Below the pieces are notes generated by a model. The model was given only the letters and a program-made list of their open reading frames with translations. It searched no databases and was not told where the DNA came from. Shown here one piece after another: positions 1 through 10,537 of a DNA stretch of 64,000 bases. Source of the stretch: Takakia lepidozioides (Eukaryota > Streptophyta > Takakiopsida > Takakiales > Takakiaceae). A program made the translations under genes and the position numbers. The stretch spans positions 26,722,001-26,786,000 of the forward strand of contig CM060732.1 in NCBI GenBank assembly GCA_030704615.1. Reading direction: 5' to 3'. The number at the start of each line of letters is the position of its first letter. Position 1 is the first letter of the stretch.

Positions 1-2157
1 ATGTCCTCAGAAATAGACAGTCTGCCGATGGAGGGACGAAATGGACGTTGATGTATCTTCAGTAGAACAATCCATTGACCAGGTCCGAGCTCATCTCTTG
101 CACAATGGTCGGTCTTCAAGATTCAGAGTATGGGTTAAAAGTGGGTCTCCAAACCCCGATGACGAGGAGTGGGCACAAAGAGCATAAAAGTCCTCACGAA
201 TTGATGCTCCAATTGTTTCACCAATTAACGATGGTGTGGACAGACATTGAATGTTACAAGAAACATTTTATGTTACGGACACCACCATTGAAGGTGACGT
301 ACTCTCAACAAATAGCATGGATACCGACCAAAAATAATGAAGGTGTTTGGGTGGACGCCCAAGGTAAAGAGAATGAGGGTGACAATGAGAACTATATTAC
401 ACTAGAATGAACATGTTTATCACTTTATGAATAGTGCAAATCCATGAAACTCGCTGCCATGATGCTTCTAATGAATGTATGTCCTATTCATTCAGTCTTG
501 ACCTCAATTATGACGTCGTCTGACATAAACACATGAGCATCACGTCCAAAATCGACTTTGCGTCAAGTAATTTTGTTTTTGCTTTTTTACTTTCATGTGT
601 CTCAAATTTCATTATCGATGAGGAGGCCTACGTGTAAAGCACTCTGTCGGATTTTGATTTTTGATTTTGATTTTATATTTTCAATGGGTTTTGGCGATGG
701 TGACTATTTTTTGTTTTTTTATTTTATTTTATTTTATTTTTCCTGGAAGATCATTGGGAGACGGATTATTTATTATTTATTTATTTATTTCGTTTTAGGC
801 GACCGACCGACCGGCTGGCCATCCATCGGTCATTGAACCAGAGGAAAGAGGAAAAAAAAAACCCATTTTTTTCCTACCATCGCCCAACGGTCGCCGAACG
901 ATAATGTCGACCATTTCAAATTACGAAAAGTCAATTTAATTGATATTTTTTTATGCGTGTAATTGTCAGTGGACGTGAACACTTATGTGTCACACTTTTT
1001 ATCCTCCCCCGCCGAGAACTACATTACTGACACCTAAAACCAATGTAACGCAGACCGTGACAACGTTAGGTCTAGCGCGACCTGACTCTGATAACGGGGG
1101 TCCTGAATACTTTTCCATTGTGCCCCCGACGATGTTTCCAGTTTTTGTCGTTCTTTTCTACATCAGCAAATGGACTCCCGAATCAGTACGTCCACAAGGA
1201 TCACTGGAATGATGTTGGTAATTAGGATATGGAATGGGTCAATGGCTATAGTATGGTGTGACCCGTAATCGTATGGGGGCGGTACCTGAAGACCTGCGTA
1301 TGATGGCGGGGGTGGTACCACAATTTGTGGAGCTTGAGGAGGTGGTTGACTGACATGGGCTTCTGGAAGGTACGGTGTAGTGTGAAAATGTGGTAATTTT
1401 TTGTCAAAAGATTTTGTTTTAGTTAAATATTATTTAGTAAGTAAACTGGCAACGAAATTATGTGTTGGATGATTTTTAGTGGTATGGATGAGAAACATTC
1501 ATCTTGTTGTACCCTAGATCTGCAGATTGATGAGTAGCGGTGGTTTACGGGCGAGCTCGCAAGTGTGATCCGCAAGCATGCTAATACTCTCATATTTTTG
1601 AACAGATAGTAGGTCTGCATTTTTTAAGTTTTGCTGATAATTATTCTCCATAGCTCGCTGCTCAATCAATTGACTGCAAATGGCGGCACCGACGATGGTC
1701 CAGCTAGAAACTCCTGCAGTTATGAACTCTAGGCTTGGCAGATGCAATAATTACTTGGATAAGTGGGGTAGAGGACTTAAGGGCGATTCAGAGATGCGTG
1801 TTTTTCTTCTTGTCTTTACCGAGATAGTAGGGTGGGGGGAAAAGATGATGGAGATATGAAGGAGAAGTTAGGGCCTTTAAGTTGCAGCCTCCAGATTTTG
1901 TGGTAGAAGGATTTGGGTGATGATGAAGTAAAATCGACGAGATTGAGGTCTTTATCATGTTTTCGTACTTGGAATCTCAACTGCATAATGCATTAGCTTC
2001 TGTTGTCTTTACCAGCGAGAATCTCATGGCATTTCGGGTTAGACTGAGCATGTAAGGGTATCGGTGCAACATCTGGAAAATCAGGGTATGGTACGTTGTG
2101 TTGATGTATCTGGTGACTACTGTGAATGTTGTGGGGAAATATTTCTGCTCCTTTATT

Positions 2158-2169
2158 TGGTATCAGAGC
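2158..2169 (+). other. Candidate LTR-retrotransposon primer-binding site
   Basis: TGGTATCAGAGC matches the common plant primer-binding site complementary to the 3' end of initiator methionine tRNA. It follows T/A-rich sequence, as expected just inside a 5' LTR. No gag frame follows and no LTR pair was found, so this is at best a relic of a decayed element; a 12-base match could also be chance. Confidence 0.3.
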
Positions 2170-2794
2170 TGATGTCGTTCTCTGGTTTGATTAGGTTCTT
2201 TTGCAACAGATTTTTGTGTACCTATGAGAATACCTAGCAACTCCACATATTGGACTTTCATGTAATCCATGTTCATAAAAGAATATCGGTGGAAAAGGAA
2301 GAGGTTGTCGTGTTGACACCCTAGAACCTTCCGCGGGCCAGACTTCTTACAACAAGCCCTGAAAACAACTTATCCTTACTGATCTTCGCCTCATCCATGG
2401 GCCTTTGCAATTTTTCAAATCACGCCACCACGTCTTCTGATCGAGTGTCATAAAATGAGACACCCACCCCAGCGGGGCTGATGGTACTTTTCATGGTGCC
2501 AGTCAAGCTCACTTTAGCTCACAGTGCTTCTTTCACATGTTTCTCAAGTGTCTTTTGTGTTTTTAAGTGACTCATCGTAATGTCAATCTCCACTTGAACA
2601 ATATTTTTCTTCCAGCTATCGTCTTTCCGTCATGCACCACTTCTGTAGGTACCGGTCTCCTCAGAAGATCTGACGTTTGTACAGCCGATTATTTCTTCAC
2701 ATCCAGTTCTCATTCAACAATTTTAAGTGCCTCATTCTTCATGGATTTGCAATAGCCTTTTATTTTCTCTAATTGTTTTTTAAAAAATATAAAA

Positions 2795-3160
2795 AAATTA
2801 TTGCGACCCCCAAAATTCTGGTGGTTGTTTCTAATATCATTTCTTATGAGCGATTGCCAAAAATTTGGAAGTCACTGTAATTTTAATACAAAGAAAAGAA
2901 GAAGCAGTCATCAGAACTTAGAAATCCGAATTTTTTTTAATTTTTTTTTTAATAAATTCTGTTGGTGCAATTACCAATTCGGCGATTAGAAGTTGATGCG
3001 ACTGCGAAAATTTAACAGTCATACCTATTTTTTTAAACAAAAATAAAAATAACCATCAAAATTTAGGTTTGTTAATATTTTTTTTAAAGAAATAAATTCA
3101 AAAATTATAATTTTAAACAAATTGCTACGACCATCGAATTTGACATGCATCTAAATAAGA
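2795..3160. repeat. Degenerate array of short hairpins with poly-T tails
   Basis: Units about 50 bases apart each have the form GCGAC(c/t)GCCAAAATTTGG followed by a complementary GGTNGTCGC-like arm and a T-rich run. Examples begin near 2802, 2850, 2996, 3050 and 3120. The arms are diverged but still pair partly. A second cluster lies at 4235-4420. No transposase or known RNA family was recognised. Confidence 0.5.
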
Positions 3161-3299
3161 TACCTGTCATTTCAAATGAATCTCAGAAGGTGACTCATGA
3201 GTAAAATATCCCAAGAAAGGTGGCTCACAGCATCCTTGCCATGTAGTGTAGAATCAGAAAAACTCTACAATAGGGGCCTTATAAACCTCAGATTTGAGA

Positions 3300-3786
3300 G
3301 GACCTACTTTTGCCTCGATCCAGGATCCTCCTTCAGTGATCTTGAGGATCCTACTCAGGCAGCGATATATAATCTCGTTCTGATCCTTGGGTTCCTATTT
3401 TCCTAATCGACACGAGGAGATGGTGCGTTTGTCGGGAGTTAAACCAACTGTTTTTAGATTCTTAAACATCTTGCTTTTATTTTAATTGTTTTGAAATCTG
3501 TAAGAAATATTTTTAATATTTCAAAATGGCTGTGAAGAAAAAGATGGTAACGCCGGATCGCTTCTGTGTGTTATTTGAGAGGAGAGTACAGGGACATCTG
3601 AGCATCTAGTGTAGATTCGAGCCGTATAAGCCGTATAAGAACAGGTTCGGGATGACCTACTTTTGTCTTGATCCAAGACCCTCGATACTCTTCAGCGATC
3701 TTGAGGATCTTGCTAAGACAGTGATGTGTAATCTCGCTCTAATCCTCGGCCTCTCGTTCCCCTAATCGACACGAGGAGATGATGCG
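3300..3786 (+). repeat. Pair of about 130-bp direct repeats (3300-3427 and 3652-3786)
   Basis: Both copies start with GACCTACTTTTG, carry a CTTGAGGATC core and end in CCTAATCGACACGAGGAGAT followed by GATGCG or GGTGCG. They differ by scattered substitutions and small indels. The first abuts the left arm of the foldback at 3424 and the second lies inside it, so the two repeat systems are interleaved. Function unknown. Confidence 0.75.
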
Positions 3787-3962
3787 GTAATGTTTTTACA
3801 CCCTTCTCAAATGACACAAAGGAGCAATCGGACGCTACCATCTTACTTCAACAAGAATTTTAAAATATTGAAAATATTTTTTACAGATTTCAAAACAATT
3901 AAAACAAAAGTAGAATGTTTAAGAATCTGAAAACAGCTGGTCTAACTCCCGGTAGACGCATC
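3424..3962. mobile_element. Foldback element with about 107-bp inverted arms
   Basis: The arm at 3424-3530 (TGCGTTTGTCGGGAGTTAAA...) recurs as its reverse complement at about 3855-3962, by eye at close to 88% identity. Both arms contain the stretch TTTTAATTGTTTTGAAATCT. Between them lie about 320 bases that include the second direct repeat. There is no coding capacity. This fits a MITE or foldback transposon, or a genomic inverted duplication; no target-site duplication was identified. Confidence 0.65.
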
Positions 3963-4234
3963 AAAAATATGATCTCAATGACCTACTTGTGTCACACAAC
4001 CGTTCTCATCCTCTTAAATATGCTTGTCCAGAGCATGCAAGTGAACGCATAGACCTTCAATATCAAACATGAAGCTCTCGTATTCATAAATAAGCTGGAG
4101 CTTCTTTTTTAGAATCCACGTTGATATCCAGATCACAGTACCGTTCTATGTCCTACACAATCATGTCCAACTACTCACAAATAATGGTGGTCTTTAGATC
4201 TTTGGTTAATGAATGAGTTATTTACTATTTTCTT

Positions 4235-4420
4235 ATAACATGCGACCGCCAAATATTGACGGTCGTATTTTTTTTTAAAATTATTGTGATCGCTGAATTA
4301 TAGCAAAATTAGCAGCGACTGATAGAATTCAGGTTGCTGTTAATTTTTCTTTTCTAAATTCGCTGTAACCGCCGAGATCTAGTGATCGCACCAATTTCTT
4401 TTAAAACAAAATAGAAGCAA
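4235..4420. repeat. Second cluster of the degenerate hairpin repeat
   Basis: GCGACCGCC...GACGGTCGT at 4242-4268 is the clearest unit (7-bp arms, then a T run). It is followed by related units near 4290 (GATCGCTGAATTATAG) and 4370 (CGCTGTAACCGCCGAGATC). Organisation matches 2795-3160, so these are probably remnants of one repeat family. Confidence 0.45.
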
Positions 4421-5499
4421 TCATCCCAATGAGTATATGTATCCATCCCGAAAGTATTCTTTCAAATGATTGATGTTAATTCTTTCAAGTTGGCGGATTG
4501 CAGGTAAAGACCGCATCCTTCAAAGAGGAACCGGTGGAGGGACTCATTGAACAATATCTGGTAGAGGGCAGTCAAAACATGTCGATGTGCATCATGAACT
4601 AAGAGTTTTGCTGTTTCTTCCCAACGATCCTCCGGAGCTGTCAAATAACTGTGTCCGGACTATCCTATCTATGGACGTTATTCCAGAGTCACCTGCTATA
4701 TCGACGTCCTACAAGGTACACCTACCGACTCATCGAGCTCACAGGTCATCGTCGCCGCCACCACTTATAGATACAGGAGACCATGAGCTTTACATGAAGA
4801 GTGCAGCTGATGTGGAATTTCCTTCTCAAATGCATCATTAACTTACAAGCCAATGTTCATTCCATTGTTCTAGAATGTGTAGAAATAGAATGTAGACAAA
4901 ACGCATAAATCTACATTCAAATAATTAATGTACATATAAATGTGATGCATATGTATAGGGGCGGCGAAGTAGGAGCGCCTTATGTCTACAGGAGGACGAT
5001 TCAAATCAATGGAGAAAAGAAGTGTTTTTAATATATCAAAAGAGAATTCGCGAGTGATATGGAAGATCTGCGGAAGAGTGTGAATTATAGCAATCCTAAC
5101 GTACGTATTGAAGACCTACGTCATCTTATGTTTCGATGTTGGAAATGTAGCACCCAACTTATATCCATGAAAACCAATAAAGGCAGACCGCTAAGGAAAC
5201 CACAATTAAAACGTGACTATGATCGCCATCAAATTGTGGAAGACCGTTACCTGACAATAAGAATCCTGAGGTCTGGGCCTTAGTGTTCTCTGATGGCACA
5301 CTCAATTGTTCAAGACGCAAACAGAGATGTGATTTTGTAAGGTATGTTGTGATTTCATTATACATAGACATATATATTATTTGTTTTCATTATTTTAGTC
5401 TGTTTGGCGATCCTTCTATTGAAATGTTTGTTTATGTTTCCGTGAGGATACCGAGCAAAATGGCGAATTAGCCCAATTTCACAATGTGCTAGAACATAA

Positions 5500-5960
5500 A
5501 CAACAGTACTGAATTGCGAGCGTCGTTAACGCCATTCGATTCTCCTCATGAGATTTATGTACCTATGTGTTTGAAGAGAGAGTGAGGGTCGGCATACCGT
5601 CAATCATCGTTGTTCATATCATACAGTCTGTCTGATTGCCTTTCAAGCAGTCCTTCCTCTTCCCATGCTGGCGACGGTAATCACAATGGAGTCAATCTGA
5701 ATAATCTGCACTTACTGTCCGCCCTAAACTATACTGAATGTCGTTGCCGCCAATCATTTACACATAGATGTCATTACACAACACCGATCCGGCAGGTCCT
5801 TATCTTTTGTGATTGTCGTTAACGCCGCTCGCTATCGCTCTCGTTTTTGTTTTGAATACGGCAGGATCAGCTTTGCTTGTGTAGATTGTGCTAAATTGTT
5901 TCACACCATTCATAGTGAGTTTCTTGGAGACAGAGTGATGGTCGTTACCGCCGTTCACTA
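5500..5960 (+). repeat. Spaced CGTTAACG-like motifs upstream of the ParB-like gene
   Basis: GTCGTTAACGCC occurs at about 5521 and 5816, with variants GTCGTTGCCGCC near 5740 and GTCGTTACCGCC near 5941; weaker relatives lie near 5590 and 5664. Several are about 73 bases apart. They resemble the centre of the palindromes in intron 4 of the same gene but pair far less well. The last two overlap the proposed first exon, so either the start lies further downstream or the motif is coding there. Confidence 0.4.
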
Positions 5961-8900
5961 TTTGCAAATTACTCAGTCAGAATTGAATGGCATCGTGCAG
6001 AAAATTGTGAGGTCGAAGCCTACAGGATTAGAGGGGAAAGGATCTGGAGATGGGGACGAGTCCGGAAAAAGCTCAGAGAATACAAATGAAGCAGATGAAT
6101 CTGAATTGCACTACCTTGACAAGGTGAAAGAACTCATATCATTCCAGAAGGTAAACTCTCAGGAGGTTATAAGGGACATGCTCGTATCTGAAGGGCGTCT
6201 GGACATCCCTCTGTGCCGGATGACATCTATGCATGTTGTGCGTCCACCTCTTTCCCTTGACATAACAAAATTGGAGAGTGATTTTGTGCATGGATATAGA
6301 CTTGGTGCACAAGTTTTTTATGTGTCACTGACGGATATAAATGGGAAAAGCACATTAGTGTCTCCAGATATCAGTGATAACTGGGATGAGTGCTGGAAAG
6401 ATGCCAATGATGAGTTCGAGCTGGGCCTCATGATGGGAAAGAACACCCAGCAATTCTGCAACCACATGTTCTACGTCTGGGACGGCAACCACCGATTGTT
6501 GGCATGGATGGGATACATTCAGAAACACCATGCGAAAGACAAAGACAAGCATGTTGCTGTGGAGGCAATGGTTTTGGATCCTGGAAACGACATCGCTAGG
6601 CTTCTTACAGCTATGCACGACGTGAACAAGTAAGTCATTCAGGAGATTTCATTCCCTCTGTAGTGTCTTATTAATCCCCAAAAAACAGTGTTAAGGAATG
6701 CAATGTTTCCAATGTTTTTGCAGATCGACAGAGAAATCGCATGTGACAACAAGCTTGGTCCACACACTATTCCGAATTCAGAGGATTGGTCTGATGAAGC
6801 TGGATGATTTTCGGACAGTACTCCCACCCAATATAATCAAGAAGTGCGAAACAGGAAGAGCTGCAAGCACTTGGTATTCTTTGACACGAGAGACATTTCT
6901 GGAGTACATGTATGCGGTAAGCCCGAGTCTGTACTCAGTTTACTTTTCGAATACATGTTTGTAGTCCATTCGGTGCTAATCACTACTTGAATCAATGCAG
7001 CAAGAATTGGCAGAGGCAGCTGAGAAGGGAAAATCCAAATATTACCGCACTACACCAGAGGAACTAAGGACATCAAAGGGTGTGGAAGCTGCAATAAAGA
7101 AGGAGTTTGAAATGCGAAGAACCAAATTGATGTCCACCTTCGGAAAGCAGCTTAGAATAGTAGATCCTGGACTTGGTTCTGAGTTTCTTCAGCAGATCAA
7201 AACACACTATGACAAGCATATGCATCCAGAGATGCAGCAGGAGAAATTGCACCGGCTGGCCATATCGATGGTCGACCCACAAACAAAAATAAGGTGGCTG
7301 GAGATATGGAACTCAGATCAAACAGTAAAGGACTTGAATCAGTTCCCAAAGAGCACCATACAGCCTGGCTCAAAGGTGGAAGGAATCAGTGATTTGGTGT
7401 TTGATAACTGGCTCCACAAGGCTACATTTTGGAGTCAGGTGTGTATTCAAACATGTCGTTTTCTTCTCTTCAAGTATGTAATGAGTATCTTATTTGCAAT
7501 TCTGACAAATATACAATTTGCAGCTCAAAAAGCGCACCGTCATTGTGCTGGATCAGACTTTGAAGGACCTGAACATTTCGATTGTTTCCCCTCCCCAAAT
7601 GTCATTGGAGGCATACATAAGGAAGTGGAGAGGTCTCACCTGGAGATACTGTTTTTTCTGGGAGTTCTCCAAAGATGGTAACATTTTACGGTCCAACGAC
7701 TTTGACAGTCAGGTTGGAGGAAAATGGGCCATGATGCGAGTTGTGTACAGGTGCAATGTCATACTTGAAACTCTACTGCTTTTTTTGGGAAAAAAATGTG
7801 GCTTCATAAGGATTGCAATCATAGATCCAGATTGAATGTCGTTGACGACATTCACTTCTTTGTCTGAGTCATTCTTAAGCGAGTATATGAATTCACCTGG
7901 TTAGGATCTAAGGGTGTAATTATAGTGTCCCTGATTAGAATTGATAATGTCATTGAATGGCGTTGACGACATTCACATCCGGAGTTGTTGAGAGGTCCTC
8001 AGAGTTATGTAAATTTTTGTAATGTACAGTGAGGGTTCCTCACTTCATTTTGCTGAATGTCAATGCAGACATTCAGTTGTTCTGCATTGTTTTTGCCTCT
8101 TGCGAGGAATCTGGAGGCTTGATAAGCTCTGTTATGAGAATTTCAAAGTGAATGTCGTTGACGACATTCACTTCTGTGTCTGTATTATTCACCAGCGACA
8201 ATTTGAATCTACATGGATTGGGAGCTAAGTCATTGGTTCTTTGTTGGTATTTTTGTGAATGACGTTGACGTCATTCACATACAGTGTTGTTGTGAGGTCC
8301 TCAGTGATATGTTCGTTATGAATGTGCATTGAGTTTTCCGGGAGGGTTCCTTACTCGAGTTTATGATTTCCATCCTTTGATTTTGCTTCATTTGAGGAAT
8401 AATTAGGCTTGATTAGGAGTGTATTCACAAATCCAAAGTGAATGTCGTTGACGACATTCACTTCTATATCTGTGTCATTCCAAAACGATAGTTTGCATTC
8501 ACCTGGATTAGGGTGTATTTACAGTATCATTGAATGGAATGTTTTGAATGGCGTTGACGACATTCACATCTGGAGCAGTCGTGTGGTCCTGAAAGGTCCT
8601 TGGAGCAGTTCTCAGAGCCATTTCATTCTATGTTTTTTTCATTCTGTTCTACTTGCATCTTACTCACTGAGCGCTTTGGTGGGTTGGGATTTATCTCCTT
8701 TTTTTCAGGTACACGAAATATGTGCTTATGGAAGGAAATCACCTGAGCGGAATTCCAGACTATCTTGACATGTGGTCGGACCCTGCAAACGATCCAACCA
8801 TGTATACTGCAGGGATATTGAAGGACTGGAGTCCTTCTCACTTCAGAGACTGTGGGTGGTACCTTGACTGCCTACCGGAGCACACGACCTTTCAAGAACA

Positions 8901-9201
8901 GCATATGAAATACTTGAACAATAACGCTGAGATGCTGGCGCCTTTGACTGACGAAGAGTACCAACGAAACATAGCAACATTGGCTGCCAAGGAGCCTGAT
9001 GCTCAGGGAACGCCGCAGAAGGGAAAGAAGGCGGGCCGCAAACCAAAAGACAAGGCTGTTGATGTCATAGCCATCTCACCAGCAAAGCCAAAGGACAAAG
9101 ACAAGTCCAAAGAGAAGGAAAAGGACAAGGGGAAGGAGAAAGAAAAGGAGATGGAGAGTGGGCAGGACTTTACTGCTGGAAGATATACCCGCACTGTTTA
9201 G
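5809..9201 (+). CDS. ParB-like N-terminal domain protein, five exons, ends at in-frame TAG
   Basis: Unrecognised at gene level. Proposed exons are 5809-6629, 6724-6916, 7001-7438, 7524-7750 and 8709-9201; every junction is GT-AG and phases agree. Residues about 100-290 resemble a ParB/sulfiredoxin-type fold: an IPL...V.P segment, then a GYRLGAQVFYVSL strand, then VWDGNHRLLAW with D225-G-N-H-R, the position of the DGxHR signature of ParB-like nucleases and CTPases. Exon 2 continues as a helical region comparable to that following the ParB motif. Exons 3-5 are of unknown fold; residues about 660-715 are a K/E/D-rich low-complexity linker. The start is uncertain, since recognisable protein begins near 5990. 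Codon 724 is TAG at 9199-9201, but the same frame stays open to the next splice donor at 9361, so the original protein was probably longer. Intron 4 (7751-8708) holds a palindrome array. It could be a domesticated mobile-element gene. Confidence 0.6.
7834..8600 (+). repeat. Intronic tandem array of 22-28 bp palindromes
   Basis: Seven hairpins are centred near 7843, 7964, 8065, 8159, 8266, 8449 and 8555. The type sequence is GTGAATGTCGT, a TG spacer, then ACGACATTCAC, giving arms of 9 to 13 bp. They sit in about 2.6 tandem copies of a roughly 300-bp unit (7834-8145, 8146-8435, 8436-8600), each carrying an A-type and a B-type hairpin; the first also keeps a C-type one. The hairpin at 8254-8279 has changed arms GTGAATGACGT and ACGTCATTCAC, so both sides changed together; the one at 8053-8076 pairs CTGAATGTC with GACATTCAG, again compensated. 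The B-type pair (7954, 8545) shares one mismatch. All lie within intron 4 of the ParB-like gene. Confidence 0.9.
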
Positions 9202-10537
9202 TGCGTGTTCGATGCCAAGCCACACCCTTCCCGTTCTGATTCGGCAGGAGAGATGAAAATTGTTAATGAGGGTTGGCTGTCAATGATGCAGAGTCGAAAG
9301 AGAGGATACACTGGGGTGCCTTCGCCTACCTGGGACAATATAATCTCATTCCTCAATCTGGTGAGAATTCCAGTTTCTTTCCTTTTTCTCTGAAAGTTTC
9401 GTTGGCAGTATTTCAGTCTCGTTCTTTGAAAACATTCTTGCCATCGTTCTTATAAAAAACATGTCTGTTGCAGGTGAGCATAGGTCCCACCTTCGTGTGC
9501 GGTGTGCAGAAAACTTATGCGGCCGACATTGTCATTCTCGACATCCCGGATGGCCAGGCTGTGCCAGAAGTTCTTCCAAAGGACAAGACGCCAGGCTGGA
9601 ACAAATTCGAGGACAACTACTGGAGTTGGGTGTTCGGGTTCTGTAATAACTTCCTCTCTGATGCAGGGACACTTCTGCTTTTTCAGTCATGTGACAATGA
9701 TAGTCGTCGGGCATTGGCATCATACCTCAAGTCTTCAGGGTTTGAAGTTTAGCGCACATGGAATTGTGTGAACAGCCTCTACCTTGTGAAAGGGGGTTTC
9801 CCTGGTCAGCTGGTATGCCGTCTCCCTTCTGCTTGTGCTTTCATGATGAGTTTCAATGTTCTCTGCAGCTCCACTCTAGTAGAATCTTTTATGATCGACA
9901 CCGATCATCACCGATTCGTGATAAAAATGATTTTTTTGTGTCTGAGTTCTGAATAGCCGATGTACACACTTCCACTATATATTGTGTTTACCACACTAAC
10001 CTGCTATCTTTGGCAGACGAGGATGTTCGAGGCGATCTGCCTGCGCAGGATTCGCACCTCCAAGACACCATCCTCCATCCGCAGCTTTGAGATTTCTGAC
10101 CAGGGTTGTTTCGTCAATCCCCCCTATGAGCCCCATGTCGATGACATTTTGTACAACTTCATGCAGTCCAGTCAGACTTTGAAGAGACCAGATGGCACTC
10201 CCTGGAGAGGTGCAAAGGAAAAGTCCCCAGCGTTCATGCAAATACTGCTGGAGTCATGCAGCCACCACTCTGCACGGGTGGTCGATCTTTCTGTGTTCAC
10301 AGGTTCGTTCTTTCCCTTCCGAATTGGTTTTCTTTCAACAGTTTAATCTACTTAAATCCCCCCCACCAAACTGTTCATGTCCTCCTGTCTGGTGCAGGAG
10401 CAACTTACCATGCATGCAAGGCAGGCGGAAGAAGCCTTTTTGGCATGGAGGGTGATTCTGACCTCTACAACACAGTGCTCCTCCCCTTTTTGTCTGGCTC
10501 CACTTCAGGCACACAGACTGATCGGATTCAAATTTGA
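9202..10537 (+). pseudogene. C-terminal beta-class DNA amino-methyltransferase-like region of the ParB-like gene
   Basis: Continues in frame after the TAG at 9199. Exons are the remainder of exon 5 (to 9360), 9474-9812, 10017-10302 and 10398-10537 (TGA). All junctions are GT-AG and phases are consistent, giving about 1,031 codons overall. A strand YAADIVILDIPDG occupies the place of motif IV (usually DPPY); here it is D800-I-P-D. Further on, an AKEKSPAFMQILLES helix leads to VVDLSVFTGATYHACKAGG and then LFGMEGD, the place of the SAM-binding motif I (usually DPFAGSGTT) and the acidic strand end. Motif IV before motif I is the order of beta-class N4/N6 methylases. A second in-frame TAG lies at 9750-9752 (codon 870). 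Both catalytic and SAM motifs are degenerate, so activity is doubtful. A non-catalytic protein cannot be excluded. Confidence 0.55.

Larger units (their letters stand above)
1..5500. other. AT-rich stretch with no convincing gene; repeats and short frames
   Basis: No multi-domain reading frame is visible. A 47-residue plus-strand frame starting at 41 (MDVDVSSVEQ...) and the overlapping 111-residue frame at 75-410 in another phase are open, but neither resembles a family I recognise; one could be an exon fragment of a gene cut by the window edge. The 62- to 84-residue frames at 2567-4841 and the 74-residue frame at 5059-5283 also show no recognisable domain. Simple TTTTA/TTTA runs lie at 715-790. 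The repeats at 2800-4420 have their own entries. The rest gives no support for a gene. Confidence 0.5.

Noticed and set aside
7834-8600. CRISPR-like array (regular short palindromic repeats)
   Set aside because: The intervening sequences are themselves tandemly repeated and the array lies inside a GT-AG intron of a eukaryotic gene; there are no cas genes.
9003-9194. Minus-strand SFSFPLSFSFSL frame that looks like a membrane segment
   Set aside because: Antisense of the lysine/glutamate-rich linker of the ParB-like gene.
9199-9752. Reassigned genetic code (TAG as glutamine), as in some ulvophyte algae
   Set aside because: The invertase and hydrolase encode their conserved glutamines with CAG/CAA, and the hydrolase ends at a TAG in the expected place. 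Pseudogene decay explains the extra TAGs more simply.
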